A DNA stretch of 64,000 nucleotides from Atriophallophorus winterbourni (taxonomy: Eukaryota; Platyhelminthes; Trematoda; Plagiorchiida; Microphallidae). The position numbers and the translations under genes are program-made. This document shows positions 12,217 through 27,500 of this stretch, in pieces. The stretch is from the NCBI GenBank assembly GCA_013407085.1, contig JACCGJ010018497.1:62001-126000 (forward strand), given 5' to 3'. Numbering within the stretch: the first letter of the stretch is position 1; every line of letters begins with the position of its first letter. Under the pieces are notes generated by a model. It saw only the letters and a list, made by a program, of their open reading frames with translations, had not been told where the DNA came from and ran no database searches.

Positions 12217-12522
12217 TCAATTCGAATCGGTATCACTGAGTTGATCCATGTCACTTTCTGATGCTGCTGCTGCTGATTCGTCATCCGCGGCATCATCCAT
12301 CTCTTCGGTGGATACATTGTCGGCTTCGGAGCCCACATCATCCACTAGCGATCTTCGACTTGCGACCGATTGTGAGAAACTGACTCTCTCTGAGTGTGAG
12401 TGTCCACTTCGTTGACTTGAATCTTCATCATCATCGTCATCAAGAACTACGCCCGTCACATCGCGATTTTTCAAAGTTCCCAGCCAAAAGGCTTCGGCGC
12501 ATTGGTGTTGTGAGAGCATAAT
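12217..12522 (-). CDS. FANCD2: FANCD2 exon 16 (C-terminal, acidic tail, stop)
   Basis: 306 nt including the TGA at 12219-12217; acceptor gtttctttacag. Encodes IMLSQHQCAEAFWLGTLKNR, matching human [20 protein letters not shown], the most diagnostic motif of the family. A tail of DDDDDED, Ser-rich and DDAADDESAAAASESD segments follows, ending SDTDSN, like the acidic Ser/Asp tail of human FANCD2. No canonical AATAAA was seen within about 300 bp after the stop. Confidence 0.95.
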   Translation of the reverse strand: MMLSQHQCAEAFWLGTLKNRDVTGVVLDDDDDEDSSQRSGHSHSERVSFSQSVASRRSLVDDVGSEADNVSTEEMDDAADDESAAAASESDMDQLSDTDSN

Positions 12523-15500
12523 CTGTAAAGAAACGTAAAACCATTGACTGTGATATGGACACAAGAAAGTATATTTTAGAAATCAACCAGGAGTGAAAAG
12601 ATTGGTTTGATCCAGATATTTCCAAACCTTTTGACAAAGCATATTAACCCAACCCCGCACTTTTTCGTTATAGGCATAATTCGCCCACGATTCTGTCCGT
12701 CAGGCACTAAAAAGCTTCGTCAGACCAAGGGTGTCAGTATAAACAGAAATCAGGCTTAAATTGAAGTCACCCGATCAATCTAACTGATTCATTAAAAAAC
12801 TTTTGTTTTCACGAATATGGTGCCCCAATTTGTCACAAACACCTTCCTATATAAAGCATGGGGTCTGTTAGATTAATTATATTGCATGTTGGATGAATGC
12901 GGCAGGAAGTTGTCCAGATTTAGAAGAACATTAAGGACGTAATGCATGACATTTGAGTAGTAGCAGTGTCGTTCATTGACACTACACTGAACGGAATTCC
13001 AGGACGGCGATAATCCAGCAGCACACAGGAAAAGCTCATTAATCGTTTGCTCAATGTGTTCGACAAACTGATACCCAGGAAGAAAATTGCTGAAAACACG
13101 AGTCTCAGTGAAAGCTAAAAAGTGTTGTTTGAATCGGTTACACCGTGGTATCGTTTGACTAAAACCGTGGGCTGCGAAAATCAAAAAAGAAGCCAGACTA
13201 AGCAACGAAACTCACTTTCACTTGAAACACGAAAGTCTCCAAACAACGCCGAGTGGCTGGAATCTGATTGGTCAGTTGCGAATGACGATAAGCCTTCGCA
13301 TGAGTACAGATTCGTTGCAGAAAACGCGTAACGGTTTGTGTGTTGCGTAGAAACGTGACTACTTCGACTCCACGTTGTCTGGAACAGAACAAATAACTTG
13401 CCACTTGAACTCATCTGAAAGATCGTTTACCGGCGTTCTGTCAAAACATTAGCTCGAATTCTAAATAACTTAAAACTGTACGGACTAGAGTGGTGGTAAA
13501 AGAATAAACAAGACCAAGGGGCGGGAAATTTATATTCGTCATGAAGAAGTGCCTCTACCAATTACATGCTTAGACTGCGGCGAGAAGAATAGATCCGGTG
13601 GAAACCATACCAAGCGACGATTATCTGCTCAAAGCAATAATTTGAGCGGTTTTCTAACGAATATGAAACTTGAGAAAACAACTAAGACCAGTGGCATCCT
13701 CGTATACGATATTAAACTATCCACTTTTCTCATTGTTAGCGAAGCACAAGCTTGGTTAGTTGGGTCGTGTAGCACAAACGTGAAAGCCATCATTTTGTAA
13801 ACTTGGATTTGTTTATTACTTGTAGCTCGGAATAGCGTGGCATAAGGAGTGGTCATTGTCTAGCTTAGCGCAGGCAGTCGTAACAACGGAACTAGTCGCA
13901 GTCAGTGAAATCTCATCCATTCGTCGGGCTCTAAGCGATTCTAGTAAGCAATAGCAAGTCATTCTCAGAGAAATGTCTAATAATAATCTCCAGGGGAGGT
14001 CTTGATGTGGGCATCGTTTTGCAGTCTTTAGTAATCTTGTGCGGCGTCGTGTTGACACCATTTTAATTTTGCGTAAAAGCGAATGCGTGTGTTTCGGCCA
14101 ACATATAACCACCGCATCTTATGGAGTTTGAATTTAGCGCGGTACAAACTTAGTAGCTTTTCAAACTTCAAACTTCAACATCGAGTAAGCGTTTTGAATG
14201 TCATGGTTGCATGTCATTTCCTACTTGCTAATAGCGCAATGCTGCCCCTGATGAGTGTGACGAAGTAGCGCAAGATCTAAACCGAATAACATAAATTGTT
14301 CACCCCGTAATCGTACTACCATCATTGCACTTTTCAAGTGGAGTCTGGTATCAGACAATTTAACACAGCGATTAGAGGCCGTAACGCGGGTAGGACGTTC
14401 GCTCTACAATCGGACGGTTCATGTTCAAATCCCTCCCCGAATACGCATTTCGGAAAAGTTGCTTAACCCACATCCAACCAAATAAAATGTACAACGGGGG
14501 CCGAAAATGGTTAGGGAAATAAACGTGGCAGCGAAATCAGCGAACAACAGCACCATTGTTACCAATCAAGTGTAAATCAAATACAAATATGGAGGTGGAT
14601 TTGGAAAGAACTTGCATCTAAACGCTCACTTGGGAGGCGATAGGCAAAGCATCAGCTGAAAGCCGGGTAAGAGCAAATACTCCTCTCGGTAATATCGCGG
14701 TGAGCACTGCAGGAGAAATTGTTCCTCCCGAACCGGACTGTTTAGTCATTTGAAGCACTGTGGAAGATGACTCAAACAAAGGTGGGATTGTTTGGCTCAC
14801 GTGTTTAAAGAAATAATTTTCTACGTACAAACCAATATTTTCGCACATTTGTGAGCGCAAAAACTACGGCACTTCATTTGGGTTAGTCAGGTGCTGCGTG
14901 AGGAACAAAAATGTGGTGAAACAAAACGAAGAAAGTAACACAGAAAGTGGACGCATACCGAAATAATGTGTTCAACATGGGCATAGCTCCTTTTAAGAGA
15001 TACTGCAAGAATGTGCGACCAGTGCGCATGATACTTGGTAGTAGGGCGAACAAGAGCCGGCCATCGTTATCACTGTTTGCTATTTGAGATCTACGTCCAG
15101 ATGACTCGGAGCGGAGTGGGCGGAGAAGGTCAACAAGTAGACCGAGGATAACCACACTTTCATTCCATCCGGTCAAAAGCTGACAGTCATTTCGGTTGCT
15201 CGAGGTGACCGACAAACAAAATTGTTTCGCGAACCTGGTAATACAACGGGGCTGGTAGTGACGTCAAATAACAAAAGGGGTTAAGTTAACGGTGACGATA
15301 GCGACATTGCTGAAAGTATTGGTGTGTTTAATCACTACATGGAAATGAGCAATTAAAGTGTCTTGCGGAGAATATGTTGTTTATATTTGTGACTACTCAT
15401 CAGTGCCGAGCCTATCGAAATATTCACAAAGTTAATCACGACGGTCCATAACGGAAATAGTGGACTCGAGTTTCGCACTTATTTGAGCTAATCGGCAGTG

Positions 15501-18500
15501 CATATTGTCCGGTTCGGGTAAGATTCGAACTCTCGACCATCACTGTTGTAGTCTGAAGTTTTACGAACCAACGTGATCTATGGGCTGAGCACGGATGAAT
15601 AGTCACAAACAAATGAAGTGTTGATTTTCGTCAAGCTTATCGTAATCGATGGCGCTGCCTTCGCACAGCAAAGGACTGCACGTAGGCTAAGCTACTGTCA
15701 GGTTGCCCAGGCCTAGACAGATATGAGGAAGAAAAAAGAACTGAAAATGGTATCGAGACTTCAGCCTGTTTCAGCATGAGCTCACAATCTCTGGCTAATC
15801 AATTAAGCACGGTGTTTGCCGCACAGCACAAAGTACTGCACGATTGCAGTACATAGAGTAGATCTTTCGGAATACGACCATTTTCCATTTTGTAAACGTG
15901 ATCAAGCAATCGTAGACGGCGCTGTCGTAATACGGTGGACATGCTCTGTAAACCAGCTTCAGAAAGCACTTCAGCATTAATTACTTTGTCCATACACGAT
16001 ATATTCAAGATACGACGGATGCTTCGTAGATGGAAAGCTATCAGCTTCCGTTCGTGTCTTGCGTGGGTGGTCCACGTTTCACTACCGTACAGGAAAGCAT
16101 TTAGTAAGCACGCACTGCATACCATCATCTTTGTCTTTACAGTCAGTTTTCGGTTACCCCAAACACGAGAGTTCAATCGGGACAAAATGACAGCAGCTCT
16201 GACAATCCGCTTATCAATCTCCGTGTTTAGTGAGAGGTTATCGGGAATGGTTGAACCAAGGTATGTGAAATGATTTACTGGTTCAAGCTGACAATTTCCA
16301 ACAATGATGATTGGAGGTGATGCAATCCCTTGACCAAGGACCTTGGTCTTGTACATCATGATTGGTAACCAAAAGTAATTGCATGCCGACGAAAAACAGG
16401 CATGAGCGACTGAAAGTGTTCTTGGGAGTGAGCAGTAATGCAAACACGTCCAGGATTAGCACATCTTGTACCTTGGTTTATGCTCTCAACCGGTTGAGGT
16501 TGAAAAGCTTGCCATCACTTCGAGTGCGTATGTAAATACCCTCTGTTCTTGTCTTAAAAGCGTGCTTCAGAAGCAGAGCAAAGAAAATACCGAAAAGCTT
16601 GTAAGCAAGAACACATCCTTGTTTGGCGCTTCGGCTTGTTTTTGCATGCCGCTCAGTACCGATGACAAGTCAATTTAGCGTGTTAGTACCTACATAGTGC
16701 ATAAGTACTGCACATTTGGACACCGTGGTGCTGATGAAAGACTCGGTGTCAAAAGAAAATGCTTAGTTATGATCATAGTAGTTGTCAGGCTAACGTCATG
16801 TTTGCTAACCGAAAGCGGTCTTTTAACCAGTGAAGTTGTTCCGAGGAGTGATCAATGAGGATTACATCGCCAGTAAACATTTTAAGAATCGAGCAATTCA
16901 GATTGAACACATCGCCATTATACTACGTACGCAGATAAGTACAGCCGGGGTGCGATCAATCAACTAACACATTCAACCGCAGCAGTAAAACCGTGATAAC
17001 ATTTTTAACAAATGCACAGACATTAAAGCGCCGATTCGAATCCCGCTGCTGTTCCATTTAATGGGCAACTGGGCTTACTCAGTTTCCAAACCTAAAGCCC
17101 TGTGAAATATCATCACCTGTAAAGACTCATGCTCAGGAAACCGACGATAAACACCGATCATCCGAACCATCTCTGCATCTGTTCAGCATTTAATAATGAT
17201 CGGATCTGCTTTAAGGAACGACAATTATCTCGATGTAAACAGCCAGCCAGTGTGGCGTGGCAATATCTAGTCAAAGGCACCTTCTATATTGCACCGGCGA
17301 TGAATGCTTGGTGTAGCACTTGGCGCCCTGTATATTAGGGCGGAGATTTAGCTGATGGCGGTGTTGCCGACGGGTTAGCCATTAGCAGTGAGAATTAGAA
17401 AACGTAGATCTCACCATAAAACAGTTTCCATGACTTCCTTACAATAAATGTCGATTGTTTGTCGCGTGAGGGATTTGTAACCGGTCCAGGGTTCGCTTTC
17501 GGTGGAATCCCGTGCACAGCCTCGCGCGAACGGTAGGATAAGTCCACGTGTAAACTCCAGAACGAAGCTCGGCGAGAACACACGGTCGTAATGCTCGATG
17601 GAGCCATCGGTTGGGAAATCCGATCGGACTCGCAGATGCATCGCGAGAATCGATTGCAAACTAGCTTTGCGTGTGCCGTCTGGGAAAGGAGAAATAGGAG
17701 GGCGTGATAATGATAAAAACTCGTTAAACAAGACCAACGAAATGCGAATGTAAAAAAGATAAGAACTGGTGGGGTGCAGGCGCAGGCGGTGTGTAGATTA
17801 ATTGTGTTACTCCACGGGAAGGTCACACGATACGGATGTGACATGGACAGATCACCTCCTCCTGAGATTATGTGAATCACGTCACGAAAATGGTTTGAAT
17901 GTGTTAAATGCGATAACGATCATTGTATTGTGTTGTTCCCATCCACAAGCGGAAGAAAACACAGCACGGCAACGCATGGAACCGAGGGTTATCGTTAAGA
18001 TCGCGATATCGTGCGATTACGGAGAAGAAATTCGGAGCAAGTAGAAAGTAGCACAGTACTGTGAACCAGGTTTGTGTGATTAGTGAGATCACAAGTTTGG
18101 ATTCAGGTACAGTGCCACACACAGTCAGAAAGTTCAAATGGGCGAAGATATCGTCTCTGCAAATACATAAAGATGACATGGCAGTGAGACTCCAGCGTCC
18201 GCATGAAGCTCAGTACTGTTGGAAAATAAATTTAGCGTGCCATGACTACAAACAAACTCAAGCGACTACGAAAGATCCGTGCGACGATAGTAAATGTAAT
18301 GTACATTTCGTTGTTGATGATACAGTCATACTTATGACGCAAATACGGGAAAACATACCACTACACTGATCGCTGGATTCCCATTCCATATCCAACAACG
18401 CTTTAGTGTAAGATTGCAAATCGGGGACCTGTTCGTTAGAAGAGAAGGGTTATTGAAATCTAACATGACGCGTTGTCGAAAATAAAGTAAAGCTGTTATA

Positions 18501-21500
18501 AAAAATGAAGCAAAACACAAAGGAGAAATGCAAGGGAGCTAGCGACGCGGGCGGAGCGGCAAAATAACGGGGTAGCTGGACGGCTCAATATAATAGAGTG
18601 ACACTGTTAACAGAAAATTTTTGCAATCAAATGCGCTGGTCTTGATAGCAACATGCAATAGACGGGATTGAAACAACACCCATATATCTTTTATTGCTAT
18701 AAATGGGTGAAAAATTGTGAATAAATGCGGATAATATCGTTCGCACAGCATAACTATACCATTCATGAAATTAATTTCAAAGAACTCGATGGGGTTCGGT
18801 GAACGTCAGGGATGGTCGTGGATTGAGCAGCCTGTGATAAACATACAGTGGTTTTCAATAACAACGAGTAGTCCGTAGGCCTCAAACATTCGGTTGAGTG
18901 AACATAAAAACAGCGAGACACATTGATTCGGTGGCAAAATTCGCAGGTAGTAAGCTGAACACATCCTCATCACGATTAAGCCTAACTCCGGAGCAAAACC
19001 AAGTGTCGAGCAGTATGAAGAAGGATAAGCAAATAATCAAAAGTGCATGAAAAAAGACACGTAAAATATGCTAAAATGAACCGTCCCGCTGTTCTCAGCA
19101 TGCGATTTTTTAATATTTTTAAATGATCAAACGAAACGTTAACACACAAAAATGATCAAACACATCATAAGCTATATCGGCACAACTTACTTTGATTTGC
19201 AACCCTTAGACCTAAGGTTTACAACCACCTCTTAGGCAGCTTTTGGACGATGCTCTGGTGAATGAAAATGTCGACGGAGCATATCACTGCAGCGAGCTTT
19301 TTCACACCAACGCGTAAATCAATGTCAACTTCAGCTGTTCGTTCGAGTCTTTACCGAGGTATGTGAACAGGGCGCGGTATATAAAGCGTTACGCAGGCAT
19401 GCTGAGAGTGTATCGCTACCATCGCCAAACAGCGGGCATAAGCAATTCTTTCACTCCATGATCTTAGAACTAAACGTTAGACATCTATACTGACAACACT
19501 ATGCTGCAGGCAACAGATGTCATGCACAGAAAGCGTTTAGAGGAGATCCACTCCAGAGTATTTTCACTTGTTAGTGTTTGTCATGCCTTGTAATTTAATT
19601 TCAAATCTTTGTTACATCATCTGAGGGTTATCTCCCGAAAGAGCGAAATTATCCAAATACTGTAGATCGGTAACCTCTCATTCGACAAAAGTTCAACCTC
19701 CGCAATCTCCAAACAATCGAAGCTTTCAACAGTGCCTTGTCAAGTGTGAAATGAATAACCGGCGAGTCAGAGCAGCCCTAGTGAAACACAGCAGAGAAAA
19801 GTAAAGAGGCAGACAAGTCGCTACATGTTCCAACACAACCAGAGATTTGCTAATATAATGCTTTTAAAACCCAAACATTTTTCGGGCAGTCCGTGTTTCA
19901 ACAGAATATCGCGATCGAATGAATCGAATGCAGATTGGATGTCTAGAAATACCGCACATATTTGCGAGCACTCGTTTAAAGGTGTCATGGCACCAATCCA
20001 GCACAATAGTCTTATTGTGACATTACGCCGAGGATGCTGTAACCAAACCGACATCGATTGTAGACCAATAAAACGTTTCCTGATATTACTCCAATACAAC
20101 ACACGTCCGTGTTTCAACGAGCCTATTCCCTCCGGTAAACAATGAAACGGGGGACGATAATAAAATTAACACGATTTGTAATCATACTACACAGCATACC
20201 CAACAATTTTCTTTCACAACTGATTGCTGCCGGAGACAACTGATAAGCGTATTGTTCAAATGATACACAAAACGGCAGTGCAATTGAGCAGCCACGGCAT
20301 GCGGTAGTCCGTTCGGCGACAAGGCTATCAACCATTCAATGAGTGAACGTAGATTTTCTACGACCAATCGCCCTATCAAAGAATAGGTGTTAATGATGTA
20401 GTAAGATCAATTGATTAATGTAGCGGAATTTACTACAATAAACTTACCATCACAAGGCTCACACGTCGTTGGCTGAGTAGATGTTAAGTCCAGCACATCT
20501 ACCAACAATTCACTATGAGCACCCAAGCCAACGAAACTGTCGATGGTTGGAGATTCACGAGAGGTAAGTAATTGAATACACGTTTCAGCAAAGTGATCCA
20601 GTGTTTTGGGGTTGCTGTGTGGATTGGGAAGAGGGAGCGCTCCATGTGGACGACCACCACATAATACTAGTAAACAATGGAGTGTGTTACAAACGACATT
20701 GGCGACCAACGATGCGAGATTAGAACCCGGCTCAAGGAATGCTCGCACATGTGATTGCGAGACGACGGGTATCGAGGTTTCGGGTTGAGCCGGTTCAGGT
20801 TGAGAATCGTCGTCATCGCTGCTTGAGAATATATCGCTTGCAAGGGAGGACCGATGATGTGCTACAAAACAAGCGAAAATGACAAAGAGGCAAGCAAAAT
20901 CTACCGAACTGTGAAACGACGTCAATCATAAAGCTTAATAGCTAGGAATGCAGTAAGACGATGAAGAAATAGTGATGCCTACCGTGTGGGAGGCAAGCGG
21001 TTTTCTACGCATATTGTGAAACTAAGGTTTCAATGGACATAGTGAAACATTATTATCGCGTTGGATCACAAAACTGAGACCAGGCAGGGTGCCAAGTAAC
21101 GTGTAATACAATAAGTAGTATAAATAACAGTAAAGTACAAATAATAGGTAGAGGGGATGCAATAACATTTATAGTATGAAATTTGCTTGTATGTAAGTAT
21201 AGAAGCAAATGTCTGAACCCAGTAAAAGTCATAAAACACCCGTATTCTAGAACGTGGTCAAGTAACCCGTGGCATCGATAGATAAAAAGGGAAAATGACA
21301 GTGACACTTCGGTTTAGGCCCCATGTAGCGTTGTGCCACCGAGAAACTAATTTCCCAAGGTGCTTCTGGCCTAGAATAAAAGTGATGCATGGTTAATTGG
21401 AGTTGCACTGCATTGCGGGCTTCCAATTTTATGTTGGCAAATTAAATACAATGCTCAATAGTTGGATAACGAAATCGCAGATCATGAATTGTGAGATAAG

Positions 21501-24500
21501 ATGTCCTCGTTGATTGCATAAAAAACATGTGATGCTGAAGACGCATTCGTGGACTTAATGTGTGCAGTGGTTGTATGATTATTAGGCTCTCGGTACATGC
21601 TACCGTTGCCAGGAATATGATCATCCAAGGAACAATAGGAGAATTAGAATCTATTCTCGAATTCAGAGTTTATATTATGATCAGACAGATTGCATGTGAG
21701 TATAGACAGAACCACAGAACAGTGTTATTTAAAGGCAGCACAACCCGACACATTGCACATGAGATGAGATATTCTCAAAGTGGGGAGAGATAAACAGAAA
21801 ATTGAAAAAAATGTAATACCAGAGACAATGCTGCAACGTATGACACGGGGCTCATTATGGATTCTAATTTAACTAACATGATTTGTCTGTTGGAGTGAAA
21901 ATACTAGACATGCGTAAATAGAGTTCAACGCAGTAGCTAGCAGTATGCCAGACACACTTTTCGGTGAAAAGAAAAGATTTCACCAATAGCAGAATACTCA
22001 CCCGAAAAATAATCGCAGCCAAACTGTAAAGTTCGTCGCAGATGTGGAATAAGCGAGAGGAGAAATCGCGACCGGACTGCAGGTTTCCAGGCGTCGAATC
22101 GTCGAAAAGTATACCAACCAACTGGGGTCACAGGGCTACTGAGAAGAGAACAATCACAGGCAGTTGCAAAAATACGCGAAAGTCCACACTGTCTTTATCG
22201 AAATCACATTTATTGAGTGGAGGAATTCCAACTTTATATCCAGGTACAAAACGCTAGATAAGGATCAGATAGAAAACAAGAAAACCGAGTCTAGGTGATA
22301 TAAGCTACCGATGCCGGGGTGTGGGCAATTGTGCTCAGCTTAAGTACTGTGCAAGTAACACCACACTAAATTGATTTCCCCACAGTATTGAATTTTTCGC
22401 AGAAACACCAGTCTCACTGCTGTAATTCCTTTATGGGTATCTAGGCTTAGGCAACGTGGCAGCATCGGAGCCCGGCTACATGGCGGTTAACCACTGGATA
22501 CTCGCTACCGGTATCATGCAGTTCATGAGTCAGTCACTGACGTGCTGGTGTCACTCTACTCGATCAGGAATCTTGACTTAATATATGTTCCATTTTAATT
22601 GTAGGCGTCTTATCGCATTTTGCTGGTGCTTACACTTCTGTATCTCGCGTAGATTTTTAAATCCTGCACCCTCTATATTTTTTAGGATTTCATTTTGGCA
22701 TTGTTGTACGGCAGATAGGAATTCTGTATTTGCCCCCGGCGTGAAACTGTGCTCAACAACAATAATGATGATGAATGGCAGTTTGCGATATTTAAACCTT
22801 ATGTTGTGAAGTGATTGCAAAAATAATACAGGTAACTTGGCTAAGCGATATTCAAAGTGGAGATACCGTAAACAAGAGAACAAATATAGCGCGGCCGTCG
22901 TTGAGTTTTAAAATTATTATGAATTTCGCTGTTAATAAGTCTTGATAAATTGCTCTGCAAAAACCAGGTTCAACCGTAGTCGGGATCGGTAACGCAACGA
23001 TGTTGATAAGATCTTTCATTGTATCAAACTACTCATTAGTAACGAATACTCAAAATGTTCATTCTATATGTTCTATTTTCTGTTTGGCAATGAATACGAA
23101 CCCGTACGGGCCAGAATTTGGATTGTCGCGTGCGTTTCGAGTAGATGTGAATGAAAATTAAAAACTTACCAACAAGAAAAATAATCTTTAAATTGAGTGA
23201 ATCTATCCGTGACTCAAAAGAAATGATTGATAAATTACAGTCTGAAACCATCTATCTAGTGAATATGAAAAATTTACTAAGTCCCAATCAAACGGCATTT
23301 CAGTATCATGAATATCTACGAAACGGGAAGTCCCGAGTCAGAAAAGTGCCGCATATTGAGCATGACTTAGGATAATTACGAAGTGCCTAGGCCAAGACAC
23401 AGAGGAAAGGCGATAATAAATTTTGGAGATATAGTGCTTGTTCGTAAGCAAATGAAAACTGGTTGTTAAAACTTGAGAACGCTGAGATGTGTGGTGGATG
23501 ATAAAATCCCATTAATATCATAATGAAAACCGAAAAAAGTTGGATTTGAACCAATGTCGCTAGATAGCATATTCGTATCGTTTATTGTATTAAGATTGCT
23601 CTCATTACCAGCTGATTCGTTAATAATTTCTCAGCGGATTGTCACCATTCATGAATGAATTATTATTTGCAGTGCAAGGAGCGCGAGAATAGTGTCGACG
23701 CGTTAGAGTTTAGAAATATAAGCAACCACTAATCTGGATCAGGCCACGACAGAATAATGTTTAGATAGAATGCAGAGAAGGCTCGACAAACTATCGAATC
23801 ATTAGAAGCAACAAACACAGGGCGATTAAACGCGTACATCTCGATTGAAAAAGGCCAATAATAAAGATTTATAGCAACATTACTTCAACAATCCAATCAA
23901 GATGATGAAGAGTTGGCGTGATTATATTGAAAGCAAACAGAGTAAACATATTTCGAACTCAAATTCACGTGACGCACTATTTTAACAGACAAACAAACAA
24001 ATGGAGACGACGATCACAGGCAGAACGCATTATGCATTAAAACATGAAACACAACCAGTGAAACAGCGTTGGCGTTGCTGCCAATTTGTCAGTAGAGATG
24101 TGTGATTACAAACGCGTTAATATAAAAACGACATTGATGGACAATCTGATTACCGTGACCCGCTCAAATGATCTAATTTGAGCACCAAGTCCTCGGTTAG
24201 CCAGGCCAACGTTTCCCAATCATCTTTGTCGAGGTCCGAAGCGGACGCGGCTTCTGAGGGCCAGGTGGAGAGACCCAAACACGTGCAAGGCAAATCAAGT
24301 TCACGGAAACATATCTGCAGTTCTGCCGGAGTAAACTAGAAACGAAACGTAGGAGAGGACGTAAAATAAATTTGAGGGATTAGCGAATATGAAATGTAAA
24401 CAAAATGAGATAAAGATCCTCCTTCAGAATATCATGTGCCGAGATAATTGAGACGTAATCTGTTTTTTTACCTTGGACATATGAGCACTTGTCGTAATAA

Positions 24501-27500
24501 TACTCTTCAGAAAAAAGACAACCCTCCTAGGTCTCAACAATTTACAGCACACATCCTTTACTTGGTTGGCCTTATTCGAACCATGTGAACTTGGCAAACA
24601 CGAACAGATTTGAAGTCGTGAGCATCCGTCAACGTTTCGGTTTGATTGCTTGCACAGCGCTGATAACCAAGCAAAACCGTTCACAAAAGCAAAAATCTCA
24701 GCTACAACTCACAGTGACACATGAATTGAGTTGCCTCTTTTGCCCCACAGCCATCTTGCTAGCCATGGGTTGGGTATCGATACAGGCAGATGAGACAGAT
24801 TCGTGTTCGGACGAAACTGCATCGGCGTTCGATTCGTCCGAGCTCGAGGCTTCTTCCGGAATTGTCCTGTCAGTTTCATCACAAACTTCGCCAGCCGGCA
24901 CTGCTTTTCTTAGTTTCCGAGGCTTGCGAGAGCAGGAGGGTCTTTTTCGCTTCGTTGACAACGCGCATTTAGATTTAGCACTTTTCGGGTCACGGGGTTT
25001 GCTGCATAAATGAACGTAAGGAAAATGTGAAGTTCAGCGTTGAGTATGAATACGATTTGGGATTAACATAAGGGTTTCCGACGTTTCGAAAAACACGCAA
25101 TGAAATGATATTTGAAAATATTCGAGACCGATCGGGAGTCCATCATCATGAAAAGAAAGTTTATAATGAATCGGTTAGAGCAGGGTTTTTTTGGTAACGC
25201 AGGTATTAGAGTAACATATAAGAGAGGTAGAACGCTCCGCTCCGCTCCGTATTAATGCATATCGCAGATAAGAATCCTTTAGGTTGTGCGACCAACTGCA
25301 TCTACAAAATCAAATACAAAGGTTGCGCGGGTGTTTACATTGAGCAAACATCTAGAGAACTTTACACTAGGGTAGTCGAACACAGGAAACGAGTAGGAAA
25401 GCAGTGAATATCAATCACTGATTCGGGATTCTGCCCTAGCTGACCACGTGCTAGACAAGGATCACAGCGTAGATCTTGATAACGTGGAAGCGATAAGACG
25501 GGATGTAAAATCTAATGGGGAAAGACTTCACGTTGAGGCAGTGGAAATAACAAAGGCTGGGACGAATGGAATGAACAGGGCGGATGGGCGGATACCTCAA
25601 CAATCTGGCGTTCGGTTATGCAGTGGATAAGGATTAACGTGCACAACACCTAATGTGAACATGGATTACGTGAGCAGTGGGTCAGCGGACGTTGTTCGCA
25701 CCTGCACACTAAACAAACAATTTAGTGATTAACACAGCATTTAGGGTGTGATCAATTGTCTCGATCTCGCCTGTCTATCTTAGAGAACTCAGGATTGGTC
25801 AAGAAAATGTTATTTAAACCTGAACCCTGTTCGTACCGACAGCCTTGGTCTGTCGAAGCTTGTGTCCAGAAGCGAAACGTTACCAAAAAACCTGTTCTAA
25901 CTAATTCAGGGCAATGAAACGAATTATCCACAAACCGATTAGCCTATCTGTCTGAAGTCACAAGCGTGATCCAGGCAAGGTGCCGTGCAGTCATAGACTG
26001 CATGTGGGATAAGATACTGTCAGGTTTCCCAGGCCTAGACAGATGACAAAGAAAATAGAAATGGTACTGAGAATCCAGCGTGCTTCAACATGCAACCCAC
26101 TACCCGTGGCCAATCAATTTAGCACGGTGTTGGCCGACCAACACACAAGTACTGCACCATTGCACATCCGTGCAGGGAAGTAAGAATTATCTCTCGGAGA
26201 TTAAAGCACTACATGTATTTCATTTTTTGAATATCTGTGCGATCAGCGATTCGCACAAGAAAGTCTTTGGTATGCACACCTCTAAAAAATCACCCATTGT
26301 AAAGAGTGAGATTAGGCCACCTTCATTTGAACAGAAGCCATCAGCAGCCAAGTTGTGCTTCAAGGATGCTAACTAGCCGAAGCTCGTACCGCATCGCGTG
26401 AGGTGGGCAAGTCATTGCAAGGGCAATTAAACTGTCGTTGAAAATGTTCAGTTCAGCGTGTGACAGCGATTGTTTTTGTGTGTGATGAGATTTCCGTCAA
26501 ATTCAACAATAGTCTCGCTTTGTCTGATGTTTCTCGAACTTGCTGAGAGCATAATTTGGAAAAGTGTGTGTACTTTGTCATCATAGCATGATGGTTCCAA
26601 CAATTCGATCCTATTTATTCACCACGTTTCCTGTTCCGTTTTCTTTTCTCATCGGTCTAGGCCTGGACAACCTTGACAGTATCTTAGCCCACGTGCAATC
26701 TCTGACTATGCGTCACTTTGCCTGGATCAGGTTTGTGCTTTCATACCATACCATATACCACGTTTTTAAATAGATTCAAGCAACATTAAACATTTAACGT
26801 TAGCACGCTGAAGGTAGTGCATAAAGCTGTTTTCAATTATCCAATAACCGTATTGCAATTAACAATGCTTCCATGTTGTGAATCTTTATAATAATCGGAA
26901 AAACTTCAAATGAATAAATTATTTGATACGGAAAACCATGCAAGGTGAACATTCGTCGACCTTCATCAGAACGCTCGATGTATTCCAACGTCGCTGGTAG
27001 ACCATACGAAAGTTGTTTCGGGTTTGAAGTTGAGATGGCTAATTCAATTTTGCTTTAAATTATAACTCTAAACCCTTGTTCGTTAATTAGCTGTCTGAAA
27101 TATGTGTGGTTGGATCCATGTTGTTTGCGAAAATTCTCACCCGCGTATCGAGTTCTTCGTCGACTATTTGACAACGAAAATGAAAAAATCACTTGTGTTC
27201 CGAAATTCAGCGCTAATTGTGTGGCCCCAAAAGTTTATATTTCAACGTCTCGCGTATATCACGATATTACTTTCTAACTTCGCTGCATAGCTACGCGCAG
27301 AACAAGGGGCGATGAGTTACTCAATGCAGTTCCATAATTTTTTGGGGGCCAAAGGATGAGAGAATTTTCTAATGCTATCCATATCTCATTCAGTCAGTCT
27401 CCAATGCTAGGGGCAGTATGACCAATTTGGCCAAAGGTACACTTTCGTTGGTTGGAAATAGATCTAGAACAAAAAACTCTTGTTGTGCCCTTCGAGGTTT

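Noticed and set aside
12873..13205. Minus-strand 110-codon frame in the last FANCD2 intron
   Set aside because: Starts inside the donor region after 13216, has no similarity to the family, and the exon 15/16 join is already exact (FQVK-IMLSQ).
13816..14112. Minus-strand frame of 98 codons considered as a FANCD2 exon between exons 14 and 15
   Set aside because: Only weak resemblance by composition. The exon at 13378-13216 aligns without gaps to the human region and fits the phase of exon 14 directly, leaving no room for it.
14370..14450. tRNA gene candidate with ttcatgttcaaatccctccc
   Set aside because: A B-box-like T arm is present, but no matching acceptor, D or anticodon stems could be drawn. 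At most a tRNA-derived repeat relic.
15510..15545. tRNA-like text on the minus strand (gagttcgaatcttaccc)
   Set aside because: Only the T-arm sequence is tRNA-like; no cloverleaf upstream.
17802..18369. Plus-strand frames of 80-102 codons in FANCD2 intron 12/13
   Set aside because: No motif, antisense to a real intron, no splice-consistent extension.
24585..25013. 142-codon plus-strand frame
   Set aside because: It is the antisense of FANCD2 exon 8; Ser/Glu-rich composition on one strand creates an open frame on the other.
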